Notes under the pieces: model-generated
Seen by the model: only the letters and a program-made list of their open reading frames with translations
What the model was told of the DNA's origin: nothing
Database searches by the model: none
Made by a program: the position numbers and the translations under genes
Origin: Streptomyces koelreuteriae
Lineage (GTDB): Bacteria > Actinomycetota > Actinomycetes > Streptomycetales > Streptomycetaceae
Length of the DNA: 64,000 nt
Assembly: GCF_018604545.1 (NCBI RefSeq)
Contig: NZ_CP075896.1
Coordinates: 4,712,001 to 4,776,000, forward strand
Direction of reading: 5' to 3'
In this document: piece by piece, positions 16,243-24,773 of the stretch
Layout: each line of letters begins with the position of its first letter
Numbering within the stretch: the first letter of the stretch is position 1

Positions 16243-17373
16243 GTGTCCACGATCCACTGGATCGAGACTCACCCCCGTTCCGCCCGCTGGCATTCTGAGT
16301 CCGGACTGCCCCTGCCCCGCACGGTCGTCGTCGCGGACGACCGGATGCGGGCCGCTGTCGCCTACCGGCTGGCCTGCGAGGGCACCGCGTTGTTGTGGCG
16401 CGGGGACTTTCACAACGCGCGGCAGTTGCTGAGTGCCCTGGACCGTCGTGTCGGGCGTACCGCGCCCGGGGCGGTGGACACGGCGGCAGAGACCTTCCGG
16501 TTGCAGCGGCGGTTTCGTGCCCACCGTGCGCGCGTGCTCGGCAAGTTGCTGGTTCTGCTGGACGCGGAACACGGACTGGACCTCCGTCGGGCTCCCGATG
16601 TGCGCCGGGCCGCCGCCGAGGCCTACGGGGACTTCGACGGGCCCTTGGCTGTCGCTCTCTCCGAACTGCTGGGTGTCGTCAGTGCCCGGCAGTGGCGGGA
16701 GAAAGGTGTCCACGTCCCGGCGCTGGAAGCGCGGATCCACCCGCACTACGGGGTGTTCGCGCCCACCCGGAGTGAGTACGTCGATCTCGTCGCGCAGGCT
16801 CCGTTGCCGCGAGGGGGTCGTGACGTGCGTGTCGCGTTCGACCTGGGTACCGGGACCGGCGTGCTCGCCGCCCTCCTGGCCCGGCGGGGTGTCGGGCAGG
16901 TCGTGGCCACCGACGTCAGTGCGCGGGCCCGGGCGTGTGCGCGGGACAACGTGGGGCGGCTGGGGCTCTCGGGGGCCGTACGGGTGGAGAGTGGGGCCGA
17001 GCTGTATCCCCCGGGGCGTGCCGACCTGGTCGTGTGCAATCCGCCCTGGATTCCCGGCCGGCCCGCCTCCGATCTCGATCTCGGTGTGTATGACGCGGGT
17101 GGTGGGATGCTGCAGGGCTTCCTGGGCGGGCTCGCCGAGCGGCTGGAACCCGGCGGTGAGGGGTGGCTCGTGCTGTCCGACCTCGCGGAGCGGCTCGGGC
17201 TGCGCAGCCGGGAGCAGTTGATGACCGTCGTAGGGGACGCTGGGTTGCGGGTCGTCGGACGGTTGGATGCCCGGCCGCAGCACGCCCGTGCGCGGGATAC
17301 GGACGATCCGCTGCACGCCGTACGGGCCGCCGAGGTCACCTCGCTGTGGCGGCTGGCCCTCCCCGTCGCCTAG
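16243..17373 (+). CDS. Class I SAM-dependent methyltransferase (HemK/PrmC-like)
   Basis: A 376-residue protein starting at GTG 16243 with SD GAGGAG. The SAM motif I DLGTGTGVLAALLA begins at Asp200, and the catalytic NPPW is at residues 266-269, typical of methyltransferases acting on planar nitrogen such as glutamine of release factors or adenine. The N-terminal 170 residues are mostly helical and not recognised. The house-keeping prmC is usually encoded elsewhere with prfA, so this is a paralogue of unknown target. Its stop overlaps the convergent flavin reductase by 4 bp. Confidence 0.82.
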   Translation: MSTIHWIETHPRSARWHSESGLPLPRTVVVADDRMRAAVAYRLACEGTALLWRGDFHNARQLLSALDRRVGRTAPGAVDTAAETFRLQRRFRAHRARVLGKLLVLLDAEHGLDLRRAPDVRRAAAEAYGDFDGPLAVALSELLGVVSARQWREKGVHVPALEARIHPHYGVFAPTRSEYVDLVAQAPLPRGGRDVRVAFDLGTGTGVLAALLARRGVGQVVATDVSARARACARDNVGRLGLSGAVRVESGAELYPPGRADLVVCNPPWIPGRPASDLDLGVYDAGGGMLQGFLGGLAERLEPGGEGWLVLSDLAERLGLRSREQLMTVVGDAGLRVVGRLDARPQHARARDTDDPLHAVRAAEVTSLWRLALPVA

Positions 17374-17984
17374 CCCTCCGTCAACCGCCCGAAGCGCCCT
17401 CGGTGGAACAGCAGTGGTTCGGCCGGAGCGTCCGTGCCCGTGCCCAGGGCGTTCACCCGGCCCACCACGATCAGGTGGTCGCCGCCGGTGTGGACGGTGT
17501 GGATCGTGCAGTCGATCCAGGCGACCGTGCCGGAGAGGCGGGGGGAGCCGGAGACGGGGGCCGCGTCGTAGGCCACGCCTGCGAATTTGTCCGCGCCGCT
17601 CACCGCGAAGGAGCGGCACAACTCGGCCTGGTCGGCGGCCAGGACGTTGACGCAGAAGACGCCCGCGCGGGCGATGCGCGGCCAGGTCGTCGACGTGCGG
17701 CCGACCATGAAGGCCACGAGCGGTGGGTCGAGGGAGAGGGAGCTGAAGGACTGGCATGCGAAGCCGGCGGCGGGGGGTGCTGTCACTATCGTCACGCCCG
17801 TCGCGAAGTGGCCGAGGACGCGGCGGAACTCCTGCCGGTCCAGGGGAGCGCGCTCGTCCTCGCCCACGCAGCGCAGCTCCGGGCGGGGCAGCGGTTCCAC
17901 GGGGCGTGGGGCCGGGGTGCGGGCCGTCGACCTGAGGTAGCGGACGGCCGCTTCCGCCATTCCTGCTTGTCCCATCACGTTCAC
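17370..17984 (-). CDS. Flavin reductase component of two-component monooxygenase
   Basis: A 204-residue flavin reductase-like protein. The FMN-binding split barrel shows FRRVLGHFATGVTIVTA, SFSSLSLDPPLVAFMVGRTS and GGDHLIVVGRVNAL. The family supplies reduced FMN/FAD to monooxygenases, for example HsaB in steroid ring cleavage. Start GTG 17984 is uncertain; ATG 17975 and ATG 17960 are alternatives. An operator copy (17993-18007) ends nine bases before the GTG, so it is likely a member of the regulon. Candidate partners are the LLM enzymes at 47487 and 49292; no monooxygenase is adjacent. Confidence 0.82.
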   Translation of the reverse strand: MNVMGQAGMAEAAVRYLRSTARTPAPRPVEPLPRPELRCVGEDERAPLDRQEFRRVLGHFATGVTIVTAPPAAGFACQSFSSLSLDPPLVAFMVGRTSTTWPRIARAGVFCVNVLAADQAELCRSFAVSGADKFAGVAYDAAPVSGSPRLSGTVAWIDCTIHTVHTGGDHLIVVGRVNALGTGTDAPAEPLLFHRGRFGRLTEG

Positions 17985-17992
17985 GATTGAAG

Positions 17993-18007
17993 CTGACAGT
18001 TCGTCAG
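17993..18007. promoter_or_regulatory. Regulon operator copy 5
   Basis: CTGACAGTTCGTCAG, one change (A at position 6). It lies between two minus-strand genes, immediately upstream of the flavin reductase. Confidence 0.7.
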
Positions 18008-18017
18008 ATTGGAAGGG

Positions 18018-18803
18018 TCAGCGGCCCTCGTATGTCGCCTTCCGTCGTTCCGCGAAGCTCCGTATCCCCTCCCGCGCGTCCGCCGTCGTCATGTTGATCT
18101 CCTGTGCGGCGGCCTCGGCGGCGAAGGCGGTGGCCCGGTCGGTGTCCAGGGACGCGTTGACGAGCTGCTTGGTCAGGGCGAGGGCTCGGGTCGGGGCGGT
18201 GGCGAGGCGTTCGGCCCAGGATTGGGTTGTGTGGGACAAGTCTGTGTCCGGAATGACCCGGTTTATCAGGCCTAAGTGCTCCGCTTGTGTCGCTGTGAGC
18301 GCGTCGCCGAAGAACATCAGCTCCTTTGCCCGCTGGGGGCCGATGAGGCGGGGGAGGAGGTAGGCGCCGCCGCCGTCTGGGATCAGGCCTCGGCGGACGA
18401 AGACCTCGATGAACTTCGCCGACTCCGCCGCCAGTACGAGGTCGCAGGCGAGTGCCAGATGGGCTCCTAGGCCTGCCGCCGTGCCGTTGACCGACGCGAT
18501 CACCGGTTTCTCGCAGTCCAGGACGGCGGCGATCAGGCGCTGGGCGCCGGTGCGGAGGGTGCGGGCGACATCGCCGGCGGTGCGTTCGGCTGTGGTGGCG
18601 GCGCCTCGGAGGTCCGCGCCCGCGCAGAAACCCCGGCCCGTTCCTGTGATGACGACCGCTCGGATGTCGGGTGTCGCGGACGCCCTCGAGAGGAGGTGGA
18701 TGATCTCCTCCCGCTGGTCCGGGGTGAGGGCGTTCAGTGCCTCGGGGCGGTTCAGGGTGAGGGTGAGGACCTGGTCGGCTGTCTCGTGCAGGACCGTCGG
18801 CAT
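18018..18803 (-). CDS. Enoyl-CoA hydratase/isomerase (crotonase family)
   Basis: A 261-residue crotonase. The oxyanion-hole segments are FCAGADLRG and NGTAAGLGAHLALACDLV; in the catalytic region GLIPDGGGAYLLPRLIG an Asp stands where the second Glu of canonical hydratases lies, as in PaaG-like isomerases. So isomerase or hydrolase activity is as likely as hydration. Its ATG overlaps the stop of the acyl-CoA synthetase at 18803 (TGATG), so both are cotranscribed from the double-operator promoter at 21065-21103. Confidence 0.88.
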   Translation of the reverse strand: MPTVLHETADQVLTLTLNRPEALNALTPDQREEIIHLLSRASATPDIRAVVITGTGRGFCAGADLRGAATTAERTAGDVARTLRTGAQRLIAAVLDCEKPVIASVNGTAAGLGAHLALACDLVLAAESAKFIEVFVRRGLIPDGGGAYLLPRLIGPQRAKELMFFGDALTATQAEHLGLINRVIPDTDLSHTTQSWAERLATAPTRALALTKQLVNASLDTDRATAFAAEAAAQEINMTTADAREGIRSFAERRKATYEGR

Positions 18804-21031
18804 CAGCGGCACACCGCCAGCGCGTCCAGTGCCACCGCGCCCTGCCCCTGCGGCAGCACCATCAGGGGGTTGATGTCCAACTCGGCCAGCTGGTCGCCGA
18901 GTTCCAGGGCCATGCGCTGGACGCGCAGGACGACCTCGACCAAGGCGTCGAGGTCGGCCGGCGGGCGGCCCCGGACCCCGTCGAGCAGGGCCCGGCCGCG
19001 CAGGCCGGCGAGCATGTCCCGGGCCTGTTCCTCGCCGAAGGGCGGGACGGCCACGGCGGTGTCGCGCAGGACCTCGACCAGGACCCCGCCGAGGCCTACC
19101 GTCACCGTCGGGCCGAACAGGTCGTCGTGGGTGACTCCTACGACCATCTCGACGCCCTGCTCGACCATCTGGCAGACCAGTACGCCGTCCAGGGAGACAT
19201 CCTCGTAGCGGGCGATGTCGGTCAGCTCCCGGTAGGCGTCGCGGACCTGGCTCGCGGAGGTCAGGCCGATCTTCACCAGGCCCAGTTCCGTCTTGTGGGC
19301 GATGCGGGCGCCGGAGGCCTTCATCACCACCGGGTAGCCGACCAGACCCGCGGCCCGGACAGCGGCTGCCGCGCTGGTCACCAACTGTTCCCGCGGTACG
19401 CGGATGCCGTAGGCGCGCAGCAGTTGCTTGGCCGCGTGCTCGCTGAGCTGCTCGCCGGGGTGCATCAGCGCCTGGGCCTTGCGGTAGGACGGTGAGGGGG
19501 TGCGCGGGGCCTCGTCGAAGGGGGAGCGGTAGGCCGTCGTGAAACGGTGGTGGGCGAGGTAGGCGCGGACGGCGGTGAGGCAGTTGCCGACCGTGCGGAA
19601 GGTGGCCACGCGGGAGGAGCCGAGCAGGACCTCGCGGTAGGCCGGTTCCGTGCCGACAGGTGATCCCCAGACGACGCACACCAGCTTGTCCGTGTGTTCC
19701 GCCGCGTCGACCAGGTCCCGTACGAGGCGGTCGCTGAGGGGTGGGAAGGGGCCGGTGATCGGGCAGATCAGGACGCCGATCTCGGGGTCGGCGAGGAGCG
19801 CGTCGATGATCTTCCGGCCGCGCTGGTCCCCGACCGGGTGACCGCCGTTGTCGACCGGGTTGGCGACGTTCAGGTACTCGGGGATCCACTGGTGCAGTTC
19901 GGTCTGCTTGGCCTCGGAGAGCGGCGGCAGCCGCAGGCCCGCCTCGGTCGCCAGGTCCGCGACGTGGGCGCCCGTGCCGCCCGAGATGGAGTAGACGGCC
20001 ACGCCGTCCGAGCGCGGCGGGCGGGGGGCCCGGGCCAACAGGGCCGCTGTGTCCTGGAGTTCGTCCAGGCCGTCTACGCGGATCACGCCGAACTGGCGCA
20101 GCGCCGCGTCCACCACCGTGTCCGCGCCGGTCAGTTTGCCGGTGTGGGAGGCGGCCGTGCGGGCGCCGGTCTCGGTGCGGCCCACCTTGACGGCGACGAC
20201 CGGGACTCCGCGCCGGGCGGCCCGGTCGGCGGCCAGGAGGAAGGAGCGGCCGTCCTTGAGGCCTTCCAGGTAGCAGGCGATGGCGCCGATCCCGGGCTGC
20301 TCGGCGAAGTAGGAGAGGAAGTCCGCGGTCTCCAGGTCGGCCTCGTTGCCGGTGGGCGCCCAGTGGGAGAGGCGGATGCCGAGTTCCTGGAGGGCGAAGA
20401 CGGGGCGGCCCTGGTGGCCGGACTGGGTGATCAGGGCGATCGCGGGGCCGTCGAGGTCCTCGCGGAAGTGCTCGAAGGCGTTGAGGTTGGTGTTGGGGCC
20501 CAGCAGTCGCAGCCCGGAGCGTTCGACGGCTGCCGCGAGTCGCCGCTGGGCGGCCTCGCCCTCGGGGCCGGTCTCCGCGAAGCCGGAGGCGAAGACGACC
20601 GCGAACCGTGCCTTGGCCTCCGCCAGTTCCTCCAGCACGGGCAGGGGGTCGCCGACGAGGACCACCGCCAGGTCGACCTGCTCGGGCAGGTCGGCCACGG
20701 AGGGGGAGCAGGGCAGGCCGAAGACGGACGGGCGGCTCGGATGCACCGGGTACAGCCGGGCCCCGACGCGGTCGGCCCAGTCGGCCAGTTGGCGCGTCAC
20801 GCCGGTGTGGGGGCGTCCCTCGGCGTCCGAGGCGCCGATCACGGCGACGGACCGGGGCCGGAAGAAGTGGTCGAGATCGGGTACGTCGGCGTGCAGTGGA
20901 CGCCCGCTGACGTCGAGGTCGCCCTCCTGGGCCGGCCTGCCGTGCACGGCAGGCCCGGGCCGTTCGCCACAGGCGATGGCCCGGGCCCGGCGGGAGTCGG
21001 TGGTGAGGGTGCCGTGGGTCGATCCAAGCAT
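18803..21031 (-). CDS. ATP-grasp acyl-CoA synthetase (NDP-forming, ACD/Pat-like)
   Basis: A 742-residue fused acetate-CoA-ligase-type enzyme. N-terminal CoA-binding Rossmann domain (FFRPRSVAVIGASDAEGRPH), succinyl-CoA synthetase-like middle domains with TAASHTGKLTG, which is the segment likely to carry the phosphohistidine, and a C-terminal ATP-grasp domain (about 520-742, GYPVVMKASGARIAHKTELG). It activates an acid to acyl-CoA with ATP yielding ADP and phosphate. Start ATG 21031 follows AGGAG; an in-frame ATG at 21130 would run through two operators, so it is rejected. First gene of a two-gene operon with the crotonase. Confidence 0.88.
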   Translation of the reverse strand: MLGSTHGTLTTDSRRARAIACGERPGPAVHGRPAQEGDLDVSGRPLHADVPDLDHFFRPRSVAVIGASDAEGRPHTGVTRQLADWADRVGARLYPVHPSRPSVFGLPCSPSVADLPEQVDLAVVLVGDPLPVLEELAEAKARFAVVFASGFAETGPEGEAAQRRLAAAVERSGLRLLGPNTNLNAFEHFREDLDGPAIALITQSGHQGRPVFALQELGIRLSHWAPTGNEADLETADFLSYFAEQPGIGAIACYLEGLKDGRSFLLAADRAARRGVPVVAVKVGRTETGARTAASHTGKLTGADTVVDAALRQFGVIRVDGLDELQDTAALLARAPRPPRSDGVAVYSISGGTGAHVADLATEAGLRLPPLSEAKQTELHQWIPEYLNVANPVDNGGHPVGDQRGRKIIDALLADPEIGVLICPITGPFPPLSDRLVRDLVDAAEHTDKLVCVVWGSPVGTEPAYREVLLGSSRVATFRTVGNCLTAVRAYLAHHRFTTAYRSPFDEAPRTPSPSYRKAQALMHPGEQLSEHAAKQLLRAYGIRVPREQLVTSAAAAVRAAGLVGYPVVMKASGARIAHKTELGLVKIGLTSASQVRDAYRELTDIARYEDVSLDGVLVCQMVEQGVEMVVGVTHDDLFGPTVTVGLGGVLVEVLRDTAVAVPPFGEEQARDMLAGLRGRALLDGVRGRPPADLDALVEVVLRVQRMALELGDQLAELDINPLMVLPQGQGAVALDALAVCR

Positions 21032-21064
21032 CGTTTCCGCCCGCTCCTGTGAGACAGCCGCTAA

Positions 21065-21079
21065 CTGACGCTCTGTCAG
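21065..21079. promoter_or_regulatory. Regulon operator copy 6
   Basis: CTGACGCTCTGTCAG, one change. It lies 33 bp before the acyl-CoA synthetase start, 24 bp centre to centre from copy 7, so on the same face of the helix. Confidence 0.72.
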
Positions 21080-21088
21080 GTTACTGAA

Positions 21089-21103
21089 CTGACACGACGT
21101 CAG
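21089..21103. promoter_or_regulatory. Regulon operator copy 7
   Basis: CTGACACGACGTCAG, one change. It lies upstream of copy 6 in the 117-bp gap between the synthetase and the flavin monooxygenase gene (both minus strand). Confidence 0.72.
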
Positions 21104-21148
21104 GAACGGCTGTGAGCGGACGAAGTTCACCCGTCATCGGGCGGGCGC

Positions 21149-22354
21149 TCAGCCCGGCAGCCGGGACACCGTCCCCGAGGCGTCCCGGGCCAGGGCCTTC
21201 GCGATCTTCACGGCGTCCAGCGCCAGTTCGCGCAGATTGCCGCTGATCGGGTTGGTGAAGCCGGTGAAGTACAGGCCGGGGGCGTTTTGTGGGGTGCGGG
21301 CGCCGTGGACGACGGGTTTGCCGCGGGCGTCGAGGACGTCGAGGTGGCCGACCAGGCCCTCCAGGGCGCGGACGTACCCGGTGGCGGCTATCACCGCGTC
21401 CGGTGAGAGCCGGGTGTCGTCGGCCAGCACGATCTTGCCGTCGCCCTCGAAGGACTCCACGGCGGCCACGATCTCGACCTTGCCCTTGCGGACGGCGTCG
21501 ATCAGGCCGACGTCCTGCACCGGGATCGCGCCCTGCTTCACCCGGGTGTACAGGCCGGTGTCGGGGCGCGGCAGCCCGTGCGCCGACAGGTCGGGGATCG
21601 CCACCTTGGCCTGCACCCGGCTGATCCGGTCGACGAGGCCGGTCGGCAGACGGCGTACGAGCACGCCGCTGTACTGGGCGGCCCAGCCGGCCGTCGAGCG
21701 GCGCACGATGTGCGGGACGGTGCGTACGGCCAGCCGGACCCGGGAGGCGCCGCTCTCCACCAGGTCCACGGCGATCTCGGCGCCGGTGTTCCCGATGCCG
21801 ACGACGAGGACGTCCCGGCCGGCGTAGGGCGTGCCGTCGCGGTACTCCCCGGCGTGCAGGAACTCGCCGGTGAAGGTGTCGCGGCCGGGCCAGTCCGGCA
21901 GGCGCGGGGTGTGGTTGTAGCCGGTCGCGATCACGACCGCCGAGCCGGTCAGTTCCCTGCCCCCGGTGGCGTGCAACAGCCAGCCCGTGCCGTCGGGCGT
22001 GCGCTCGATCCGGGACACCTCGACGCCGGTGACGATCTCCAGGCGGTGGTGCTCGGCGTACTTCTCCAGGTACCGCACCACGTCGTCCCGGGACACCCAC
22101 CGCCCGAACCGGCGCGGCATCGGCAGCCCGGGCAGGGCCGACAGGCCGCGGGTGGTGTGCAGGTGCAGCCGGTCGTAGTGGCGCCGCCAGGACGCCCCGA
22201 CGCGGTCGGACTTCTCCAGGACGACGGCCCGTACGCCCCGGGCGCGCAGCGCGTACGCGGCGGCGAGTCCGCCGGGGCCGCCGCCGATGACGTAGACGGG
22301 GCGGTCCGGTGTGGGGTGCGCGGAGGAGTGTGGGGAGGGCGTGGAGTCGGCCAT
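21149..22354 (-). CDS. Class B flavin monooxygenase (YUC/FMO-like)
   Basis: A 401-residue two-dinucleotide-binding monooxygenase. The FAD motif IGGGPGG is at about residues 23-29, and NADPH motif VVGIGNTGAEIAVDL in the middle. The FMO fingerprint FxGxxxHxxxY appears as FTGEFLHAGEY. It is closer to YUCCA/FMO-type N- or C-hydroxylating enzymes than to Baeyer-Villiger enzymes, since the final residue is Tyr rather than Trp followed by P/D. ATG 22354 is chosen; an in-frame GTG at 22372 is possible, and no clear SD is seen for either. Downstream of it the gene region leads to operators 6-7, which face away. Regulon membership is uncertain. Confidence 0.85.
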   Translation of the reverse strand: MADSTPSPHSSAHPTPDRPVYVIGGGPGGLAAAYALRARGVRAVVLEKSDRVGASWRRHYDRLHLHTTRGLSALPGLPMPRRFGRWVSRDDVVRYLEKYAEHHRLEIVTGVEVSRIERTPDGTGWLLHATGGRELTGSAVVIATGYNHTPRLPDWPGRDTFTGEFLHAGEYRDGTPYAGRDVLVVGIGNTGAEIAVDLVESGASRVRLAVRTVPHIVRRSTAGWAAQYSGVLVRRLPTGLVDRISRVQAKVAIPDLSAHGLPRPDTGLYTRVKQGAIPVQDVGLIDAVRKGKVEIVAAVESFEGDGKIVLADDTRLSPDAVIAATGYVRALEGLVGHLDVLDARGKPVVHGARTPQNAPGLYFTGFTNPISGNLRELALDAVKIAKALARDASGTVSRLPG

Positions 22355-22569
22355 GAGCGGGAGCGTAATCACGGGCCCGCTTGATGGGTCTCGGTCAAGA
22401 CCGGAATTGGTTGCGGATTGATCACGGCTGTAGGAGGAGGGGGTGGGGCTCGTGGCGTAGCGCGCCTGGTTGTGGCGGCCCCGTGATCGTTGTTGACGGC
22501 GGGGCGGGGTGCGGCCTCCGGTACGGACAGACGGGAGTACCGGAGGCCGCGGTCCTGAGGGGCCGGGGG

Positions 22570-24144
22570 TTACCTGGCCCGGTGGCCGGTCACCTTCGCG
22601 ATCCACTCGATGAAGTCGCCCGGGTCGGTGTTCGCGCCGTGCCCCTGGTCCCAGTAGTAGAGGTGGCTGACGTCGTCGCCCAGCGCGGCCGCGGCGGCGG
22701 CGAGGTTGGCGGAGATCGTGTGCGAGGTGTCGGAGTCCTTGGTGCCGAGGCGGATCCACCAGTGCCTGCTGCGGTGGGCGTTGGGCTTGCCCCCGGATTT
22801 GCCCCCGGGCAGGTCCCCGGTGAGGAAGGGCATCGGGTTCATCAGCCGCAGCTTCGCTGGGATGTCGCCGTCGAGCCGCGTGCCGGTGTTGCCGGTGGTG
22901 TCGTGCTTCAGGCCGTACGCCGTGAAGTGGCGGGTCCCGGTCGTGCCCGTGCCGAAGAGGTTGTTCTCGCCGGTGGACAGGTCGAAGGCGTCGAAGGACG
23001 GGGCGTTCTTCTTGCGGGCGCCGACATGGGTGAGGAAGTCGGCCCAGCTGAAGCCGGCCTTGCCGTTCTTCCAGGTGATGAAGGTGTTGTCGGCCAGATA
23101 GGCGGCGCGGTCGGCGTCCGACAGGGCCTTGAGATAGGCGGTGGCCGAGGGCTCCATGTACTGCTTGAGCAGGTACGTGTCGTAGTTGCGGGCGGTGAGC
23201 GTGCCGAAGCCGCCGAGGCCGCGCAGCTTGAGGGAGGCCTGGTACTCGGCGAACTGCGCGAGCAGTTCCTTCGACACCGTCCGGTCGGCGAGGTCGCCCG
23301 TGCCCTGGACGACGTTGGTGCCCCAGTTCCACTCGTAGGCGCCGTCGGCGTGCTCCAGGTCGGTGATCGGGCACCAGGCGCCGGTGGCGAAAATGGCGTC
23401 GGAGGCGTCGGCCGCGCCGAGTTCCCTCAGGTACTTCTCGTACAGGGGGCTGTCGCCGGAGGCGCCGAGCAGCGAGGACAGGGCGCCGCCCGCGCTGGTG
23501 CCGGAGGAGACGATCCGGTCGGTGTCGCCCGGGATGCGGCCCTTGTTGGCGCGGACGTAGCGGACGGCGGCCTTCAGGTCGACGATGGCGGCCGGGGCGG
23601 TGCCGTAGTACTCGCCCGCGGAGTTCTTCAGGGTCCGGCCGCGGGCGCCCGGCTCGACCACGACATACCCGGCGGCCAGCGCCAGCTTCGGCAGGCTGAC
23701 CATCTTGCCGGTGCCGCCCCCGCCCCCGGGCGGGCCGCCCGTGCCGCCCGCGCCCACGCCGGTGGCGTCGGCGACGGACGAGGGCATGTAGCCGCCGACG
23801 GAGTTGGCGAAGAGGATCGGTGCGCCGCTCGCGTCCACGGACGTGCCGTCGATCTTCACGGGCGCGCTGACGTTCAGGCTCTGGTACTTCTCGTCGACCG
23901 GCTTCGCGACGTAGGTGACGGCCTTCCAGAAGCGGTAGATCACCTCGTGGTCGTCGCCGTTCGCGTCGGTGATCGTGGTCGTCTGCTCCGTGTAGCCGTC
24001 GGTGTCGAAGACCAGGCCCCCGGAGGCGGGCGCCGGCCCGCTCGACGCCTGTGCGTTCAGGGCGATACCGCCGACAGCGGCGGCACCGGCCGTCGCCCCG
24101 ATCCCCAACACGACGCTCCTGCGCCTGACTGCCCTGTGCTTCAC
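22570..24144 (-). CDS. Tat-exported alpha/beta hydrolase (tannase/feruloyl esterase-like)
   Basis: A 524-residue secreted hydrolase. GTG 24144 is preceded by GGAGGGG; the longer frame to 24243 lacks SD. The N terminus KHRAVRRRSVVLGIGATAG with a following hydrophobic stretch is a probable twin-arginine signal peptide. The nucleophile elbow is GTSAGG with Ser about 217, and the C-terminal GHGAN-containing segment (DQGHGANTDPGDF) carries the likely catalytic His. A Gly/Pro-rich loop (about residues 145-160) is unusual. Similar actinobacterial proteins are annotated as subtype B tannases. Divergent from doxX; a near-perfect inverted repeat at 24201-24228 sits in its promoter. Confidence 0.8.
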   Translation of the reverse strand: MKHRAVRRRSVVLGIGATAGAAAVGGIALNAQASSGPAPASGGLVFDTDGYTEQTTTITDANGDDHEVIYRFWKAVTYVAKPVDEKYQSLNVSAPVKIDGTSVDASGAPILFANSVGGYMPSSVADATGVGAGGTGGPPGGGGGTGKMVSLPKLALAAGYVVVEPGARGRTLKNSAGEYYGTAPAAIVDLKAAVRYVRANKGRIPGDTDRIVSSGTSAGGALSSLLGASGDSPLYEKYLRELGAADASDAIFATGAWCPITDLEHADGAYEWNWGTNVVQGTGDLADRTVSKELLAQFAEYQASLKLRGLGGFGTLTARNYDTYLLKQYMEPSATAYLKALSDADRAAYLADNTFITWKNGKAGFSWADFLTHVGARKKNAPSFDAFDLSTGENNLFGTGTTGTRHFTAYGLKHDTTGNTGTRLDGDIPAKLRLMNPMPFLTGDLPGGKSGGKPNAHRSRHWWIRLGTKDSDTSHTISANLAAAAAALGDDVSHLYYWDQGHGANTDPGDFIEWIAKVTGHRAR

Positions 24145-24200
24145 CTTGACGCCCCTCCGTGGACTCGTTGCTGGCTTGTGCCAGCGAACGTAGCCAGTCG

Positions 24201-24228
24201 CCGACAAAATTGCCAACAATTCTGTCGG
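24201..24228. promoter_or_regulatory. 28-bp imperfect inverted repeat in divergent promoter
   Basis: CCGACAAAATTG, four-base spacer, CAATTCTGTCGG: 12-bp arms with one mismatch. It is AT-rich relative to its surroundings and located 57 bp upstream of the esterase GTG. It resembles a repressor operator different from the regulon palindrome. Confidence 0.6.
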
Positions 24229-24303
24229 ACTCATTGTGAACACATAGCTTCATGGGAAGCGCGCAGCGTCCGGGCCTCCGCGGGGTCTTGCGGATCCCGG
24301 TAA

Positions 24304-24318
24304 CTGACGTACCGTCAG
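24304..24318. promoter_or_regulatory. Regulon operator copy 8 (perfect palindrome)
   Basis: CTGACGTACCGTCAG, perfect. It ends five bases before the doxX ATG; the inner TACCGT matches the TANNNT -10 pattern, so the promoter may lie inside the operator and the transcript may be leaderless. Confidence 0.75.
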
Positions 24319-24323
24319 ATCGC

Positions 24324-24773
24324 ATGGACACGATCTGGCTCGGCGGAGCCGAGTGGCTGGCCGTACTGCGGATCGGGCTCGGGCTGTGGTGGCTGGAGAG
24401 CTGGCGGCACAAGGACCGCAAGGCCTGGTTCGAACGGGGCACCGGCATCAAGTGGGCGGCCGGGATAGCGGCCGAGCACCGCTGGAGCGCCGTCCGTTCG
24501 GGCTTCGGCACGGTCGTCGCGCCCCACCCGCGCGTGATGGCGTACGTCGTCGTCTACGCGGAACTCGCCCTGGGCCTCGGCCTGATCACCGGCTTCCTCA
24601 CCCCGATCGCCCTGGCCGGCGGGTTCCTCCTCAACGTCCTCTACCTCACGCTCATGATCCACGACGTGGCCGAGCAGGGGCAGAACTCGATGATGGCGCT
24701 GATGTCCGTGGTCGCGCTGTTCGGGATGTCCTGGCAGACCTGGTCGCTGGACAGCGCGCTGGGGCTGTTCTGA
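24324..24773 (+). CDS. DoxX-family membrane protein
   Basis: A 149-residue integral membrane protein with about four hydrophobic segments (WLAVLRIGLGLWWLES; VMAYVVVYAELALGLGLITGFL; IALAGGFLLNVLYLTLMI; MMALMSVVALFG). The DoxX family includes the small subunit of thiosulfate:quinone oxidoreductase and redox-linked membrane proteins. ATG 24324 is chosen over the frame from 24252 because the operator at 24304-24318 would otherwise be coding. It overlaps the DUF35 gene by one base, so both belong to the regulon. A role in electron transfer to the respiratory chain is possible. Confidence 0.82.
   Translation: MDTIWLGGAEWLAVLRIGLGLWWLESWRHKDRKAWFERGTGIKWAAGIAAEHRWSAVRSGFGTVVAPHPRVMAYVVVYAELALGLGLITGFLTPIALAGGFLLNVLYLTLMIHDVAEQGQNSMMALMSVVALFGMSWQTWSLDSALGLF

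Noticed and set aside
21031..21130. N-terminal extension of the ATP-grasp acyl-CoA synthetase to ATG 21130
   Set aside because: It would place two operator palindromes in coding sequence; ATG 21031 has an SD and gives a canonical N terminus.
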